Assembly (NCBI RefSeq): GCF_028689295.1
Contig: NZ_JAQTWL010000003.1
Coordinates: forward strand, 1 to 60,468
Length of the DNA stretch: 60,468 nucleotides
DNA from: Rhodoferax sp.
GTDB taxonomy: Bacteria; Pseudomonadota; Gammaproteobacteria; Burkholderiales; Burkholderiaceae_C
Direction: 5' to 3'
Part shown: piece by piece, positions 17,289-26,894 of the stretch
Position numbering within the stretch: position 1 is the stretch's first letter
How the letters are laid out: the number at the start of each line of letters is the position of its first letter
The notes under the pieces: model-generated
The model's database searches: none
Told to the model about the DNA's origin: nothing
The model's input: only the letters and a program-made list of their open reading frames with translations
Position numbers and translations under genes: made by a program

Positions 17289-18893
17289 ATGGCACACGAT
17301 ATGGCGCATGGCTTGCCGGTCAGTGATTCCCATGAAGGGCATTACAAAGGCGGATGGGTTCGCTGGTTGGAAACCACCAACCACAAGGACATTGGGATCA
17401 TGTACCTGATCTTCGGTTTCCTCATGCTGTTTGTGGGCGGCGCCATGATTTTGACGGTACGCCTGGAGTTGTTCCAGCCGGGTCTGCAGTTCGTGCAACC
17501 CGAGCTGTTCAACCAGCTGATTACCTTACATGGATTGGTGATGGTGTTTGGCTTTGCCATGCCGGTTGCCACCGGTCTGGCCAATTACATGCTGCCGATG
17601 ATGATTGGCGCGCCTGATATGGCCTTGCCGCGCTTGAACAACTGGGGTTTCTGGATTTTGCCGCCAGCCGCGATCATGCTCACGCTGCCGTTCTTTTTGG
17701 GCTTGATGGGCATTGGCCCGGGCGCCGTGGACACGGGCTGGACACTGTACGCACCGCTGTCGATTCAAAGCGGCTGGGGCATGGACTTTGCCATTTTTGC
17801 CATCCACATGCTCGGTGTGTCGTCCATTTTGGGCTCGATCAACGTCATCGTGACCATTTTGAACATGCGCGCTCCGGGCATGACCTTGATGAAAATGCCC
17901 TTGTTTGCCCACGGTTTCCTGATGACCGCCGTGTTGCTCATCACGATCATGCCGGTATTTGCCGGTGGCGTCACGATGGTGTTGATGGATCGTCACTTCG
18001 ATACGCACTTCTTTAATGCCGCCGGTGGTGGTGACCCGGTGCTGTGGCAGCACATTTTCTGGTTCATGGGCCATCCCGAGGTGTATGTGCTGCTGTTGCC
18101 CATTGCCGGCGCCTTGCCCCACGTGTTTTCTGCCTTTGCGCGCAAGCCGATATATGGTTACAAAGCACAGGTGTATTCCTTCTGGGCGATTGCAGGTTTG
18201 GGCTTGGTGGTGTGGGCGCACCACATGTTCACCAGCGGCATGTCGCTGGGCAGCCAGATTTATTTCATGTACATCACCATGGCGATTTCGTTCCCGTTGG
18301 CGGTGTTGTTCTTCTGCTGGATTGCCACCATCTGGAAGGGCTCCATGAGTTTTGAGACGCCGATGCTGTTTGCCTTGGGTTCGCTGGTATTGTTTGGCTG
18401 GGGTGGTGTCACCGGGCTGGCGTTGTCGGATGCGGCAGCCGACCCGCAGTACCACAACGCCTATTTCATGGTGGCGCACTTCCACTACGCCTTCTATCCC
18501 ACGGCCGTGATGGGCGCGATGGCTGCGGTGTACTACTGGTTGCCCAAGTGGACCGGCCACATGCTTAACGAAACGCTGGGCAAGTGGCACTTTTGGGTCA
18601 CCATCGTCGGCTTTAACCTGACCTTCATCCCGCAGTTTTTTGTCGGTCTGGCCGGTATGCCGCGCCGCATTCCTGACTACCCTCTGATGTTCACCGAGTG
18701 GAACATGCTCTCCAGCATTGGCGCGTTTATTTTGGGCGCTGCCCACTTGATCTTTGTCTATAACGTGTACAAAACCATCAAGGGCGGCGACAAGGCTGGT
18801 GACAAAGCGTGGGAAGGCGCTGAGGGACTGGAGTGGACCGTGCCTTCGCCTGCGCCCTACCACACCTTTGAGACCCCGCCGGTCATCAAATAA
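17289..18893 (+). CDS. ctaD: Cytochrome c oxidase subunit I
   Basis: Catalytic subunit with heme a, heme a3 and CuB. The 534-residue, 12-helix protein shows the ligand histidines in TLHGLVMVF, GHPEVYVL, WAHHMFTSG and AHFHYAFYP; the His-Pro-Glu-Val-Tyr crosslink motif identifies an A-type enzyme. The ATG at 17289 has AAAAGGAG 7 bp upstream; a TTG two codons earlier was rejected. It lies 40 bp after coxB. Confidence 0.98.
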   Translation: MAHDMAHGLPVSDSHEGHYKGGWVRWLETTNHKDIGIMYLIFGFLMLFVGGAMILTVRLELFQPGLQFVQPELFNQLITLHGLVMVFGFAMPVATGLANYMLPMMIGAPDMALPRLNNWGFWILPPAAIMLTLPFFLGLMGIGPGAVDTGWTLYAPLSIQSGWGMDFAIFAIHMLGVSSILGSINVIVTILNMRAPGMTLMKMPLFAHGFLMTAVLLITIMPVFAGGVTMVLMDRHFDTHFFNAAGGGDPVLWQHIFWFMGHPEVYVLLLPIAGALPHVFSAFARKPIYGYKAQVYSFWAIAGLGLVVWAHHMFTSGMSLGSQIYFMYITMAISFPLAVLFFCWIATIWKGSMSFETPMLFALGSLVLFGWGGVTGLALSDAAADPQYHNAYFMVAHFHYAFYPTAVMGAMAAVYYWLPKWTGHMLNETLGKWHFWVTIVGFNLTFIPQFFVGLAGMPRRIPDYPLMFTEWNMLSSIGAFILGAAHLIFVYNVYKTIKGGDKAGDKAWEGAEGLEWTVPSPAPYHTFETPPVIK

Positions 18894-18914
18894 TGTTGCA
18901 CCGGGTCTGAAGCC

Positions 18915-19061
18915 ATGAAATTATTCGAGTCCGATGTTCCGGTGATGGATGCCGCCGAATGGGAAAAGCGCAAACGCAGCAACAGGCGTTTGGGTTATAT
19001 CTTTGGCGCCATCGTGCTGGCGATATTTTTGGGTTCCATATGGAAATACCGTCCCTTCTGA
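18915..19061 (+). CDS. Cytochrome oxidase small assembly protein
   Basis: A 48-residue protein (MKLFESDVPVMDAAEWEKR...) with a basic segment and one C-terminal membrane helix (about 27-43). Betaproteobacterial cox operons carry such a small protein between ctaD and ctaG. Its stop overlaps the ctaG start as TGATG. It is 21 bp after ctaD. The exact role is unproven; position suggests help with CuB insertion or complex assembly. Confidence 0.8.
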   Translation: MKLFESDVPVMDAAEWEKRKRSNRRLGYIFGAIVLAIFLGSIWKYRPF

Positions 19062-19612
19062 TGAGTGTCTCGGCCTTTGATCGCCAGCGCAGCAATCTGC
19101 GCCTGGGGATCAAGCTTGGCTTCGTGGCCTTGTTTTTTGTCGGTTTTGGTTTTGCCATGGTGCCTTTTTATGACTTGATCTGTCGTATCACCGGGCTCAA
19201 CGGGAAGACCAACGCGGTGGCGATGGTGGCCGACAAAAACACCCAGATTGATTTTTCGCGCTCGGTCAAGGTCGAGTTTTTGAGCCATTCGATGCCAGGC
19301 GTAGGCTTGCATTTCAAACCCGAAGGCTTTTCAATCCGCGTCCATCCCGGTGAGATTTCGCGCATGAACTACACCATCACCAACACCACAGACCAGGTGT
19401 TTGTGGGGCAAGCCATCCCCAGCATCACACCCGCCGTGGCCGCGCAGTATTTTGAAAAGCTGGAATGCTTTTGTTTCAGCCAGCAAACCTTCGCGCCGGG
19501 CGAGACCCGCACCATGCCGGTAGTGTTCGTGGTCAACCCCAAGCTTGACCCTGACTTTGGAACGGTCACGCTCTCCTACACTTTTTTTGAAGCCGTTAAA
19601 GCCAAAAGCTGA
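19061..19612 (+). CDS. ctaG: Cytochrome c oxidase assembly protein (Cox11 family)
   Basis: Cox11/CtaG delivers copper to the CuB site of subunit I. The 183-residue protein has a short cytoplasmic N terminus, one membrane helix (about 16-37) and a periplasmic Ig-like domain with the copper-binding CFCFSQQTF motif. The ATG at 19061 overlaps the small assembly gene by one base and begins just ahead of the membrane helix; upstream in-frame sequence was rejected. Confidence 0.95.
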   Translation: MSVSAFDRQRSNLRLGIKLGFVALFFVGFGFAMVPFYDLICRITGLNGKTNAVAMVADKNTQIDFSRSVKVEFLSHSMPGVGLHFKPEGFSIRVHPGEISRMNYTITNTTDQVFVGQAIPSITPAVAAQYFEKLECFCFSQQTFAPGETRTMPVVFVVNPKLDPDFGTVTLSYTFFEAVKAKS

Positions 19613-19632
19613 TTTGATAAGGAAATAGAAGA

Positions 19633-20496
19633 ATGACACATGCTACCCAACCTGCTGTGCGGGGTCACTATTTTGTGCCTGCGGCCAGTCATTACTCGAC
19701 ATTTTTGTCGGTGGGCATTTTTCTGCTGGCGCTCGGCTTCATCTTTCGGCTCAATGGCACGGCCCAGGGTGGCTGGAGCATGCTGGCTGGTGTTGCTCTG
19801 ATTTTGTATGTGATCCTGGGCTGGTTCGGCGAAATCATCAATGAGAATGTGCGCGGCATCTACACGCTGTGGGAAGACCGTTCGTACCGTATTGGCATGG
19901 TCTGGTTCATTTTTTCCGAGGTGATGTTCTTTGCCTGTTTTTTCGGCGCGTTGTACTACATCCGCCGCATCGCCTTGCCGGAGATGGCGGGTTTTGAAGA
20001 GTCGCTGTCACCCTACGGCAAATTCACCAACGTCTGGCCGAGTGCCGGCCCGCTGGGTGACGCTTTCACACCCATGCACGCCTGGGGCATTCCCGCCATC
20101 AATACCATGCTGCTCCTGACATCCGGTGCCACGCTCACCTGGGCGCATTGGGGCCTGATCAAAGGCAAGCAAAGCCAGCTCACGCTGGGTCTTGCCATGA
20201 CGGTGGCGCTGGGCATGACCTTCATGGGTTTTCAGGTGTATGAATATGCCCACGCCTACTCTGAGATGGGCCTGACTCTCGGCGCAGGCGTGTACGGCGC
20301 CACGTTTTACATCCTGACAGGGTTTCACGGCTTGCACGTCACCTTGGGCACCATCATGCTCATGGTGATGTTGGGGCGTGGCATGAAAGGTCACTTCTCT
20401 GAGCACAACCACTTTGCTTTCGAGGCAGTGGCCTGGTACTGGCACTTTGTGGACGTGGTCTGGCTGATCCTGTTTGTGTTTGTTTACATTCTCTGA
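19633..20496 (+). CDS. ctaE: Cytochrome c oxidase subunit III
   Basis: Seven-helix core subunit III that stabilises the oxidase. The 287-residue protein has the family blocks WFGEIINENVRGIYTLW, SEVMFFACFFGALYY, GFHGLHVTLGT and WYWHFVDVVWL at the C terminus. An AAGGAAATAGAAG site precedes the ATG. It closes the first part of the cox cluster; a hairpin and a terminator follow. Confidence 0.97.
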   Translation: MTHATQPAVRGHYFVPAASHYSTFLSVGIFLLALGFIFRLNGTAQGGWSMLAGVALILYVILGWFGEIINENVRGIYTLWEDRSYRIGMVWFIFSEVMFFACFFGALYYIRRIALPEMAGFEESLSPYGKFTNVWPSAGPLGDAFTPMHAWGIPAINTMLLLTSGATLTWAHWGLIKGKQSQLTLGLAMTVALGMTFMGFQVYEYAHAYSEMGLTLGAGVYGATFYILTGFHGLHVTLGTIMLMVMLGRGMKGHFSEHNHFAFEAVAWYWHFVDVVWLILFVFVYIL

Positions 20497-20561
20497 AGCC
20501 AGTTCCCGTACCCGACTGGGTGCGGGTTGCCCGGCGCATTGATCATTTCGTCGCTCTGAGC

Positions 20562-20600
20562 CGCAAAGCCACTGCCTGGCCAGTGGCTTTGCGTTGTTTG
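20562..20600. terminator. Terminator after ctaE
   Basis: Perfect 13-bp stem CGCAAAGCCACTG / CAGTGGCTTTGCG with a CCTGGC loop, followed by TTGTTTG. A second hairpin without T run (CCCGTACCC / GGGTGCGGG) lies at 20505-20526. It separates ctaE from the convergent DUF2909 gene and may work in both directions. Confidence 0.75.
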
Positions 20601-20610
20601 CGCTGGGGTC

Positions 20611-20817
20611 TTAACCTCTGCCCGGAATCAGCCCAAAATAAAAACTGGCCAACAAGGCGGCAAACAGTGCGATGGACAAGCTGATGCGCACCGTCAGCGC
20701 CTGCACCACCCGTTTGCGTTTATCGGCGTCATCATTTTTGTAAAGCAAGGCCAGGGCGCTGAATAGACTCACCAGAATCAATGCCAAGGTCGCCAGAATT
20801 AAAATTTTCGCCAGCAT
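20611..20817 (-). CDS. Twin-transmembrane protein, DUF2909 family
   Basis: A 68-residue protein with two membrane helices (about 2-22 and 43-63) joined by a short polar loop (YKNDDADKRKRVVQALTVR). This matches DUF2909, a family often found by cox assembly genes in betaproteobacteria. Function unknown. The ATG at 20817 was chosen because the frame extends upstream only through non-conserved bases towards surf1. Divergent from surf1. Confidence 0.8.
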   Translation of the reverse strand: MLAKILILATLALILVSLFSALALLYKNDDADKRKRVVQALTVRISLSIALFAALLASFYFGLIPGRG

Positions 20818-20873
20818 CGCAGTCCTTCTAAAAATTGACTGCATTATGCTTTTACCAAGAGCCATCACCTTTC

Positions 20874-21584
20874 ATGCATTTTCAATTCCGCCTGATTCCT
20901 ACCCTGGCCATGCTTCTTGGCGTCATGCTGTTTGGCTACCTGGGTGCTTGGCAAAGCGGCAAAGGTGAGCGTTTGGCGCAGGAGCTTGAACGCCGTGCCG
21001 AGCGCAGCCAATTGGGCCCCGCCACGATGAACGGATCATTGGTGGCACCGCAGGCCGCACAGGATGCGCCCTTCACGGTCGTGGGCACCTATGAAGCGCA
21101 GTATCAGATATTTCTGGACAACCGTCAGGAAAATGACCAGCCGGGTGTCCACGTCATCACACCGCTCAAAATCGAAGGCTCGGAAACCCGGGTCCTGATC
21201 AACCGTGGCTGGGTGGGGTGGACCTTGGGGCGTTCTGTGCTGCCGGTGGTGGCGACACCTGCCGGGCGTGTTCAAATCACGGGTCTGGCCACCGTGCCCA
21301 CGACCAAGAAGTTTTTTTTAATGCCCGACCATCCTGAAAGTTCACCCAAACTCTGGGCCAAACTGGACCTGGCACGTTTTCAGAATCTGCTGGGACACCC
21401 GCTGCAACCTGTGGTGTTGCAGCAAACGGGTGGTGAGGCGCCTGATACGCTGGTGCGCCATTGGCCTCCGCCGGATGACCGGGTTGGCAAACATCGTGGC
21501 TATGCTTTTCAGTGGTTTGGCATGGCCGTGGCGCTGATCCTGTTTTATCTGTTCGCCAGTTTTCGCAAAGGTGCAGACCAATGA
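20874..21584 (+). CDS. SURF1-family cytochrome oxidase assembly protein
   Basis: SURF1 helps insert heme a into subunit I. The 236-residue protein has the expected two membrane helices at the ends (about 7-24 and 212-230) and a periplasmic domain with LDNRQENDQPGVHVITPL, VLINRGWV and the closing KHRGYAFQWFGMAVAL. The ATG at 20874 begins immediately before the first helix. The stop overlaps the next gene (ATGA). Confidence 0.92.
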   Translation: MHFQFRLIPTLAMLLGVMLFGYLGAWQSGKGERLAQELERRAERSQLGPATMNGSLVAPQAAQDAPFTVVGTYEAQYQIFLDNRQENDQPGVHVITPLKIEGSETRVLINRGWVGWTLGRSVLPVVATPAGRVQITGLATVPTTKKFFLMPDHPESSPKLWAKLDLARFQNLLGHPLQPVVLQQTGGEAPDTLVRHWPPPDDRVGKHRGYAFQWFGMAVALILFYLFASFRKGADQ

Positions 21585-22255
21585 ACCCTTCAAGCGATGA
21601 GGTTTTGGGACTGGTGGTGCATTCACTGCCCACGCCTGGCGCAGCCGCTGTTGCGCCTGCGGGCGGGCGCCTGAAACTGCTGGCGATCTTGCTGGCCTGT
21701 TCACTGCCAGTGCTGGTGGCCTTATTTGTGTTTTACGTGGTGCGCCCGCAAGGCGAGGCCAGCTTTGGCGAATTGATCACGCCAGTGCGCCCGGTGCCGC
21801 AAGCCCAAGGCGAAGACCTTGATGGGGTCAAGGTGGCCTTGCCGTCGCTCAAGGCGCAATGGCTGCTGGTCAAGGTCGATGGCGGGGCTTGCATCAAGGA
21901 CTGCCAAAAACAACTCACGGTCTTGCGCCAGTTTCGCCTGATGTTGGGCAAGGACATGGACCGCCTGGACTGGCTCTGGCTGATCAACGACCAGGCGCTG
22001 GTAGCGCCCGCGCTGGCAGCTGGCCTCAAGCACGACGGCGCCACCGTGCTGCGCGTCGATGCCGACACCCTGGCCAGCTGGTTGCCTGCGCCCGCCGGCA
22101 AAGCGCAGCAGGACTTTATCTATGTGGTTGACCCGATGGGCAACACCATGATGCGCTTCTCCTCCAGGCTCGACAGCGCGGCTGCCGCCAAGGCCAAGCG
22201 TGACATGGAGCACTTGCTGCGTGCTTCTCTCACATGGGATTCCCCCGGGCGCTAA
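21581..22255 (+). CDS. Membrane-anchored SCO/thioredoxin-like protein of the cox cluster
   Basis: A 224-residue protein with one membrane helix (about 32-54) and a periplasmic domain containing GGACIKDCQKQL (Cys104-x3-Cys108). That C-x3-C spacing is the copper-site arrangement of SCO proteins, and the later YVVDPMGNTMMRF strand resembles the C-terminal part of the fold. No obvious third ligand His is placed as in SCO. It lies between surf1 and ctaA, so copper or redox assembly work is likely. Function inferred. Confidence 0.6.
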   Translation: MNPSSDEVLGLVVHSLPTPGAAAVAPAGGRLKLLAILLACSLPVLVALFVFYVVRPQGEASFGELITPVRPVPQAQGEDLDGVKVALPSLKAQWLLVKVDGGACIKDCQKQLTVLRQFRLMLGKDMDRLDWLWLINDQALVAPALAAGLKHDGATVLRVDADTLASWLPAPAGKAQQDFIYVVDPMGNTMMRFSSRLDSAAAAKAKRDMEHLLRASLTWDSPGR

Positions 22256-22278
22256 GACATGTTGTCAGGTGTCATCCG

Positions 22279-23481
22279 ATGAACTCACAACCCCTTTACG
22301 ACCTGACGCCGCTGGCCAGCTTGCTGGGCTTGGGCGCGCTGCTGGCGCTGGGGCCGCTGGCGTGGGTCTATTGGCGCAACCGCCGCAGCGCGCCGCTGCA
22401 ACGGCTGCAGGCCTTGCGCCTGTTCACCCTGTTTCTGACCTTTGATTTGATCCTGTTTGGCGCATTTACCCGGCTCACCGACTCAGGGTTGGGCTGCCCG
22501 GACTGGCCAGGCTGCTACGGTAACACCTCGCCGCTGGGTGCCCACCATGCCATCACCGCGGCGCAAGACGCCATGCCCAGCGGCCCGGTGACGCGGGCCA
22601 AAGCCTGGATCGAGATGATCCACCGCTACCTGGCCACAGGGGTCGGCGCCCTGATCATGGTGTTGGCTGCGGCGAGCTGGCTGCGCTGGCGCGCCAGCGT
22701 TCGGGCAGACATTGCGAGTCACCTCGGTGAACTGTCGCCCTGGTGGGTCACTCTGACCTTGTTCTGGGTCTGCTTGCAGGGCGCGTTTGGCGCCTGGACG
22801 GTCACTTGGAAGCTGTTTCCGGCCATCGTCACGCTGCACCTGGGCGGCGCTCTTGTGCTGCTGGCGTTGTTGGGGGTGCTGGTGGTGCGTGGCAGCACCG
22901 CCACCGTGCCACTGGCCATGTCGCTGACGATGCGGCGCTGGGTGGCGCTGGTCTTCGCCTTGCTGGCGCTGCAAATTTTGCTGGGCGGCTGGGTCAGCAC
23001 CAATTACGCGGTGCTGGCATGCAGCGACTTTCCCCAGTGCCAAAACCGCTGGTGGCCCGAGATGAATTTCCAGCAAGGGTTTGAACTTTGGCGCCACCTG
23101 GGCGTGACCGGCACCGGTGAGCCCATCAGCTTTGCCGCGCTGACCGCCATCCACTATGTGCACCGGCTGGTGGCTTATCTGGTGTTGACGCTGCTGGCCG
23201 TGCTGGCCTGGCAGTTGAATCGCCTGGCGGCGTGGCGCGCCCACAGCCGCGTGCTGGCGGCGCTGGTCGGCCTGCAACTGGCCACCGGTTTGAGCAATGT
23301 GGTGCTGGACTGGCCGCTGTGGGCAGCGCTGCTGCACACCGGGGGCTCGGCCGCGCTGGTGCTGACGCTGACCTGGATCGCGGCCAGCGCGGCGCCCGTC
23401 ACCAAGGCCGCTGTGCCTGCCACGCGGCGCGCCCGCGCCGCCGTCACGTCAGATAACTCCGAATCCGGAAGGTTGGCATGA
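22279..23481 (+). CDS. ctaA: Heme A synthase (Cox15/CtaA)
   Basis: CtaA oxidises the C8 methyl of heme O to make heme A. The 400-residue, eight-helix protein has the four conserved heme-site histidine regions, seen in [31 protein letters not shown] and [10 protein letters not shown], and the extracytoplasmic [12 protein letters not shown] cysteine pair. The ATG at 22279 starts the hydrophobic N terminus. It overlaps ctaB by ATGA. Confidence 0.94.
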   Translation: MNSQPLYDLTPLASLLGLGALLALGPLAWVYWRNRRSAPLQRLQALRLFTLFLTFDLILFGAFTRLTDSGLGCPDWPGCYGNTSPLGAHHAITAAQDAMPSGPVTRAKAWIEMIHRYLATGVGALIMVLAAASWLRWRASVRADIASHLGELSPWWVTLTLFWVCLQGAFGAWTVTWKLFPAIVTLHLGGALVLLALLGVLVVRGSTATVPLAMSLTMRRWVALVFALLALQILLGGWVSTNYAVLACSDFPQCQNRWWPEMNFQQGFELWRHLGVTGTGEPISFAALTAIHYVHRLVAYLVLTLLAVLAWQLNRLAAWRAHSRVLAALVGLQLATGLSNVVLDWPLWAALLHTGGSAALVLTLTWIAASAAPVTKAAVPATRRARAAVTSDNSESGRLA

Positions 23482-24371
23482 GCACCCTGGCCCGTCCCAC
23501 CGTGATGTCGGTGTTTGCGCAGTATTACGCGCTGACCAAACCGCGCGTGATCCAGCTGATCGTCTTTTGCGCCCTGATCGGCATGGTGCTGGCGGTGCCC
23601 GGCGTGCCGTCCTGGCGCGAGGTGGGCGTGGCCACTATCGCCTGCCTGGGCATCTGGCTGGTGGCGGGTGCTGCGGCCGCTTTCAACTGCATCATCGAAA
23701 AAAGCATCGACGCCAAGATGAAGCGCACCGCCTGGCGCCCCACCGCCAAGGGCGAACTGGGTGACCGGCAAACGCTGTTGTTTTCAGCCACCTTGTGCGC
23801 CGCCGGCTCAGGCCTGCTCTACTTCGCGGTGAATCCGCTCACCATGTGGCTCACCTTTGCCACCTTCATTGGCTACGCGGTTATCTATACCGTGATCCTG
23901 AAGCCGCTGACACCGCAAAACATCGTGATCGGGGGGGCCTCCGGCGCCATGCCGCCTGTGCTGGGCTGGGCCGCCATGGCGGGCAATGTGGGGCCGGAAG
24001 CGCTGATTTTGTTTTTGATCATCTTCCTGTGGACGCCGCCGCACTTCTGGGCGCTGGCGCTTTACCGGGTCGAAGACTACCGCAAGTCCGGCCTGCCGAT
24101 GCTGCCGGTCACGCATGGCAACGAATTCACCCGGTTGATGGTGCTGCTTTACACGTTCATCCTGCTGGCCGCCTGTTTGCTGCCCTTCATTTATGGCATG
24201 AGCTCTTGGCTGTACCTGGGCGCTGCGGTGCTGCTCAACGTCGGCTTTATTCTGCACGCCTGGTGGTTGTGGCGCGACTATTCTGACTTGCTGGCGCGCA
24301 AGACCTTCCGCTTTTCACTGATTCATTTGAGCCTGCTGTTTGCCGCTCTGCTGATCGATCATTACGTGTGA
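23478..24371 (+). CDS. ctaB: Protoheme IX farnesyltransferase
   Basis: CtaB attaches a farnesyl group to heme B to give heme O, the substrate of CtaA. It is a UbiA-superfamily membrane protein of 297 residues with the first Asp-rich site [15 protein letters not shown] and the second around [16 protein letters not shown]. The start overlaps the ctaA stop, so heme O and heme A synthesis are translationally linked. Confidence 0.96.
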   Translation: MSTLARPTVMSVFAQYYALTKPRVIQLIVFCALIGMVLAVPGVPSWREVGVATIACLGIWLVAGAAAAFNCIIEKSIDAKMKRTAWRPTAKGELGDRQTLLFSATLCAAGSGLLYFAVNPLTMWLTFATFIGYAVIYTVILKPLTPQNIVIGGASGAMPPVLGWAAMAGNVGPEALILFLIIFLWTPPHFWALALYRVEDYRKSGLPMLPVTHGNEFTRLMVLLYTFILLAACLLPFIYGMSSWLYLGAAVLLNVGFILHAWWLWRDYSDLLARKTFRFSLIHLSLLFAALLIDHYV

Positions 24372-24399
24372 CGAGCGGGCATGTGGCCAGGTCCGGTTT

Positions 24400-25023
24400 A
24401 TGATTGATCGCATGAACAAACGCAACGCGCTGAAATATCTATCTGGCTATGCCGTGATGATTGGGACGACTGGTCTTTTTTCCGCTTGCTCGCCGAACGC
24501 CCCCAAATTCACGGCCATCGACCTTACCGGCGCTGACTACGCCAAGGACTTCGCCCTCATTGATCACAACGGCCAGGCACGCACGCTCAAGGACTTCCAG
24601 GGCAAAATTGTCATGATGTTTTTTGGTTATACCCAGTGCCCCGATGTTTGCCCGACTTCGATGGCCGAGATGGCCGAGATCAAGCGGCTGCTGGGCAAGG
24701 AGGGCGAGCGTATCCAGTGCCTGTTCGTCACCATCGATCCCGAGCGCGACAAGCCCGAGATGCTCAGGGAATACATGGCCGCTTTTGACCCCACTTTTCT
24801 GGCGCTGGTGCCCACCTCTGAGCAATTGGTCGCGCTGGCCAAGGACTACAAGGTCTATTACAAAAAAGTGGACGGCCCGACGCCCACCAGCTACACCATG
24901 GACCACACGGCGGGCAGCTATGTTTATGACACCATGGGCAAGCTGCGCCTGTTCACGCGTTATGGCACCAAGCCCGAGCTGACGGCAGCTGACCTGAAAC
25001 AGTTGTTGCCGCCAGCGCCCTGA
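24400..25023 (+). CDS. SCO1/SenC-family copper chaperone, lipoprotein
   Basis: SCO proteins mature the CuA site of oxidase subunit II. The 207-residue protein has a lipobox LFSAC (Cys30), then a thioredoxin fold with the copper ligands CPDVC (Cys80, Cys84) and His169 in MDHTAGS. A second ATG at 24412 (MNKRNALK) is an equally good start and gives a more normal signal peptide. It ends the assembly cluster surf1-ctaA-ctaB-sco. Confidence 0.93.
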   Translation: MIDRMNKRNALKYLSGYAVMIGTTGLFSACSPNAPKFTAIDLTGADYAKDFALIDHNGQARTLKDFQGKIVMMFFGYTQCPDVCPTSMAEMAEIKRLLGKEGERIQCLFVTIDPERDKPEMLREYMAAFDPTFLALVPTSEQLVALAKDYKVYYKKVDGPTPTSYTMDHTAGSYVYDTMGKLRLFTRYGTKPELTAADLKQLLPPAP

Positions 25024-25172
25024 GCGCCAATATCCAAAGGACGGTCCGATGCCTTGCCCATCGTGTGTGAACCCTGCGTATCATCAAGTCAGCAGTACCT
25101 GACGTGATGTAAAGTGAATGTGTTTGATAGTTTCTTCCGGTCAAGTTGCCGGACATAACCCAGGAGAAAAAA

Positions 25173-25526
25173 ATGCAAATTCAAGTCAATACCGACGACC
25201 ACATTCAAGGTGGTGATTCACTGGTTCAATGGGTGCGCGACGAGGCGGGCAACCGCCTGGCCCGCTTGAAAGACCATGTGACCAGGCTGGAAGTTTTCCT
25301 GACCGATGTGGACAGTGCGAAATCGGGCGTCAAGGACAAACGCTGCCGTCTGGAGGCCCGCGTTGTCAACCGCCAACCTGTCGCCGTGACGGCCGAGGCT
25401 GACAAGATGGGAACAGCCTTGATTGATGCCGTTGAAAAATTGATACGCGCTCTCGACACAGACCTGGGCCGCGTCAAGGACCGCAACAGTCGCGACACGA
25501 TTCGCGCAGCACAAGATCAGGCGTGA
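25173..25526 (+). CDS. Ribosome hibernation factor of the HPF/RaiA family
   Basis: A 117-residue protein with the beta-alpha-beta-beta-beta-alpha fold of YfiA/HPF; recognisable parts are MQIQVN, the RLEVFLTD strand, CRLEARVVNRQPVAVTAEAD and a C-terminal helix with AVEKLIRALD. Such proteins bind the 30S decoding centre and silence ribosomes in stationary phase. It lacks the long C-terminal dimerisation domain. An AGGAGAAAA site precedes the ATG. Confidence 0.8.
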   Translation: MQIQVNTDDHIQGGDSLVQWVRDEAGNRLARLKDHVTRLEVFLTDVDSAKSGVKDKRCRLEARVVNRQPVAVTAEADKMGTALIDAVEKLIRALDTDLGRVKDRNSRDTIRAAQDQA

Positions 25527-25544
25527 CAACGCGCTGCGGTCAGT

Positions 25545-26804
25545 TCAGGCCTCTTGCTGCGGTTTTGGCTGAGTTGTCACATCGACAGCGTCCGCTTGCG
25601 CCTGCGCGACGTCTGCCTGCAGGCTGTCGCCCGACCAGCGCAGCGCCTTTGCGCTGATGGGCGGGCCTATCGTTTCAAGCACTGCCACTGCCGCCAGAAT
25701 GACCGAACTGACCACCGCGCCTTGCTGTTGAAACAATGTGAGTGTGGTGTCGGCCAGGCCAATGGCCAGCCCGGCCATTGGGATGAGCAGCAAACCGGTC
25801 GTCGCGGCCTGCCGGTTGCTGGCCGCAAAAAATTTGGCCGTGAGGCCCACGCCCAGCCATTTGGCCAGTGACCGGCCCAGCACCAGCACCAGGGCGGCTG
25901 GGGCGTACTGGACCATCTCGGATACATGCAGGTTAGCCCCGGCATAGACAAACAGGGCAATAAAAAACAGCTCGAACGCCGGGCCGAATTCAAGATTGGC
26001 AATCAGCTCGGTGCGCTCGATGCTGCGCACCACGATGCCCAGCACCAGCGGTGCAAACAGCGTCGAAAGCTTGAGCGTGAGGGCCGCGCCCAGCGTGAAA
26101 GCCACTGCGCCCACCACCAGCGCCAGGTGGTACTGATGTGCCTCTTTGGTCTTGCGCGCAGCCAGGTGCAGCGCCATGCCCATGACGCCACCAAGCAAGG
26201 CCGAGCCCAGCAACTGGTAAACGGGACCGCCCAGGATCGTGACCATGGGCGCATCGGCGTTGCTGTAAAGCAGTGGCAGCAGCGCGCTGAAAATCAGGAA
26301 AGCCAGCACGTTGTTGAGCGCCACCAGGCTCTTGGCGCGCTCTGTCACCGGACCGCTGGCGCCGAGTTCGTTGGCCACGTGAATCAGCACCGCTGGCGAC
26401 GATGACACGGCAATGGCGGCAATCACGGCCGCTGCCAGTCCGTGCAGGCCCATCCAGTCCATGCCAAAAAACACCACGACGAAGGTCAGCGTGCTTTCCA
26501 ACAGCGAGATGACGATCAGGCTGCGGTCATGCACGAGCTGTTTGATGTCAAGCGACAAGCCGAGGCGGTACAGGATCAGGCCCAGTGCCACGTCGATGAT
26601 GATGCGCGAGTCGGCCAGCGCCACATAGTCCACCAAGCCCAGCACATTGGGCCCGGCAATCAGGCCCACCAGCATGAAGCCGGTGATACTGGGTAGCCAT
26701 GGCCAACGATGCGTGACAAAGCCGCCCAGTGCGCCGCAGAACAGCAAAAAACCGAAATAAAACAGTGTGTTCGATGTCAGGGGCCAGTCGGGCAGAAAAT
26801 TCAT
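25545..26804 (-). CDS. Kef-type cation/proton antiporter (CPA2 family)
   Basis: A 419-residue membrane protein with about 12-13 helices and no C-terminal TrkA-N domain. Family blocks visible are LALGLILYRLGLSLD-type helix 3 sequence, AAIAVSSSPAVLIHVANELGASGP near residues 130-150 and the LLLIPMAGLAIGLADT stretch near 360. Substrate is not determinable; CPA2 members exchange K+ or Na+ for H+. ATG 26804 (MNFLPDWPL) was preferred to a start 21 codons upstream. Convergent with the HPF gene. Confidence 0.87.
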   Translation of the reverse strand: MNFLPDWPLTSNTLFYFGFLLFCGALGGFVTHRWPWLPSITGFMLVGLIAGPNVLGLVDYVALADSRIIIDVALGLILYRLGLSLDIKQLVHDRSLIVISLLESTLTFVVVFFGMDWMGLHGLAAAVIAAIAVSSSPAVLIHVANELGASGPVTERAKSLVALNNVLAFLIFSALLPLLYSNADAPMVTILGGPVYQLLGSALLGGVMGMALHLAARKTKEAHQYHLALVVGAVAFTLGAALTLKLSTLFAPLVLGIVVRSIERTELIANLEFGPAFELFFIALFVYAGANLHVSEMVQYAPAALVLVLGRSLAKWLGVGLTAKFFAASNRQAATTGLLLIPMAGLAIGLADTTLTLFQQQGAVVSSVILAAVAVLETIGPPISAKALRWSGDSLQADVAQAQADAVDVTTQPKPQQEA

Positions 26805-26894
26805 GGGCAGATCCGATGAGGGGGCGGGAGGCGTGTGCCACCGCAATGAGAGAAGTATCGCAGCCACGGGCCAGAGCCTGCGCGCCTTGAACTG

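Noticed and set aside
17526..18863. Minus-strand frame of 445 codons opposite ctaD
   Set aside because: Shadow of cytochrome oxidase subunit I; no domain recognisable.
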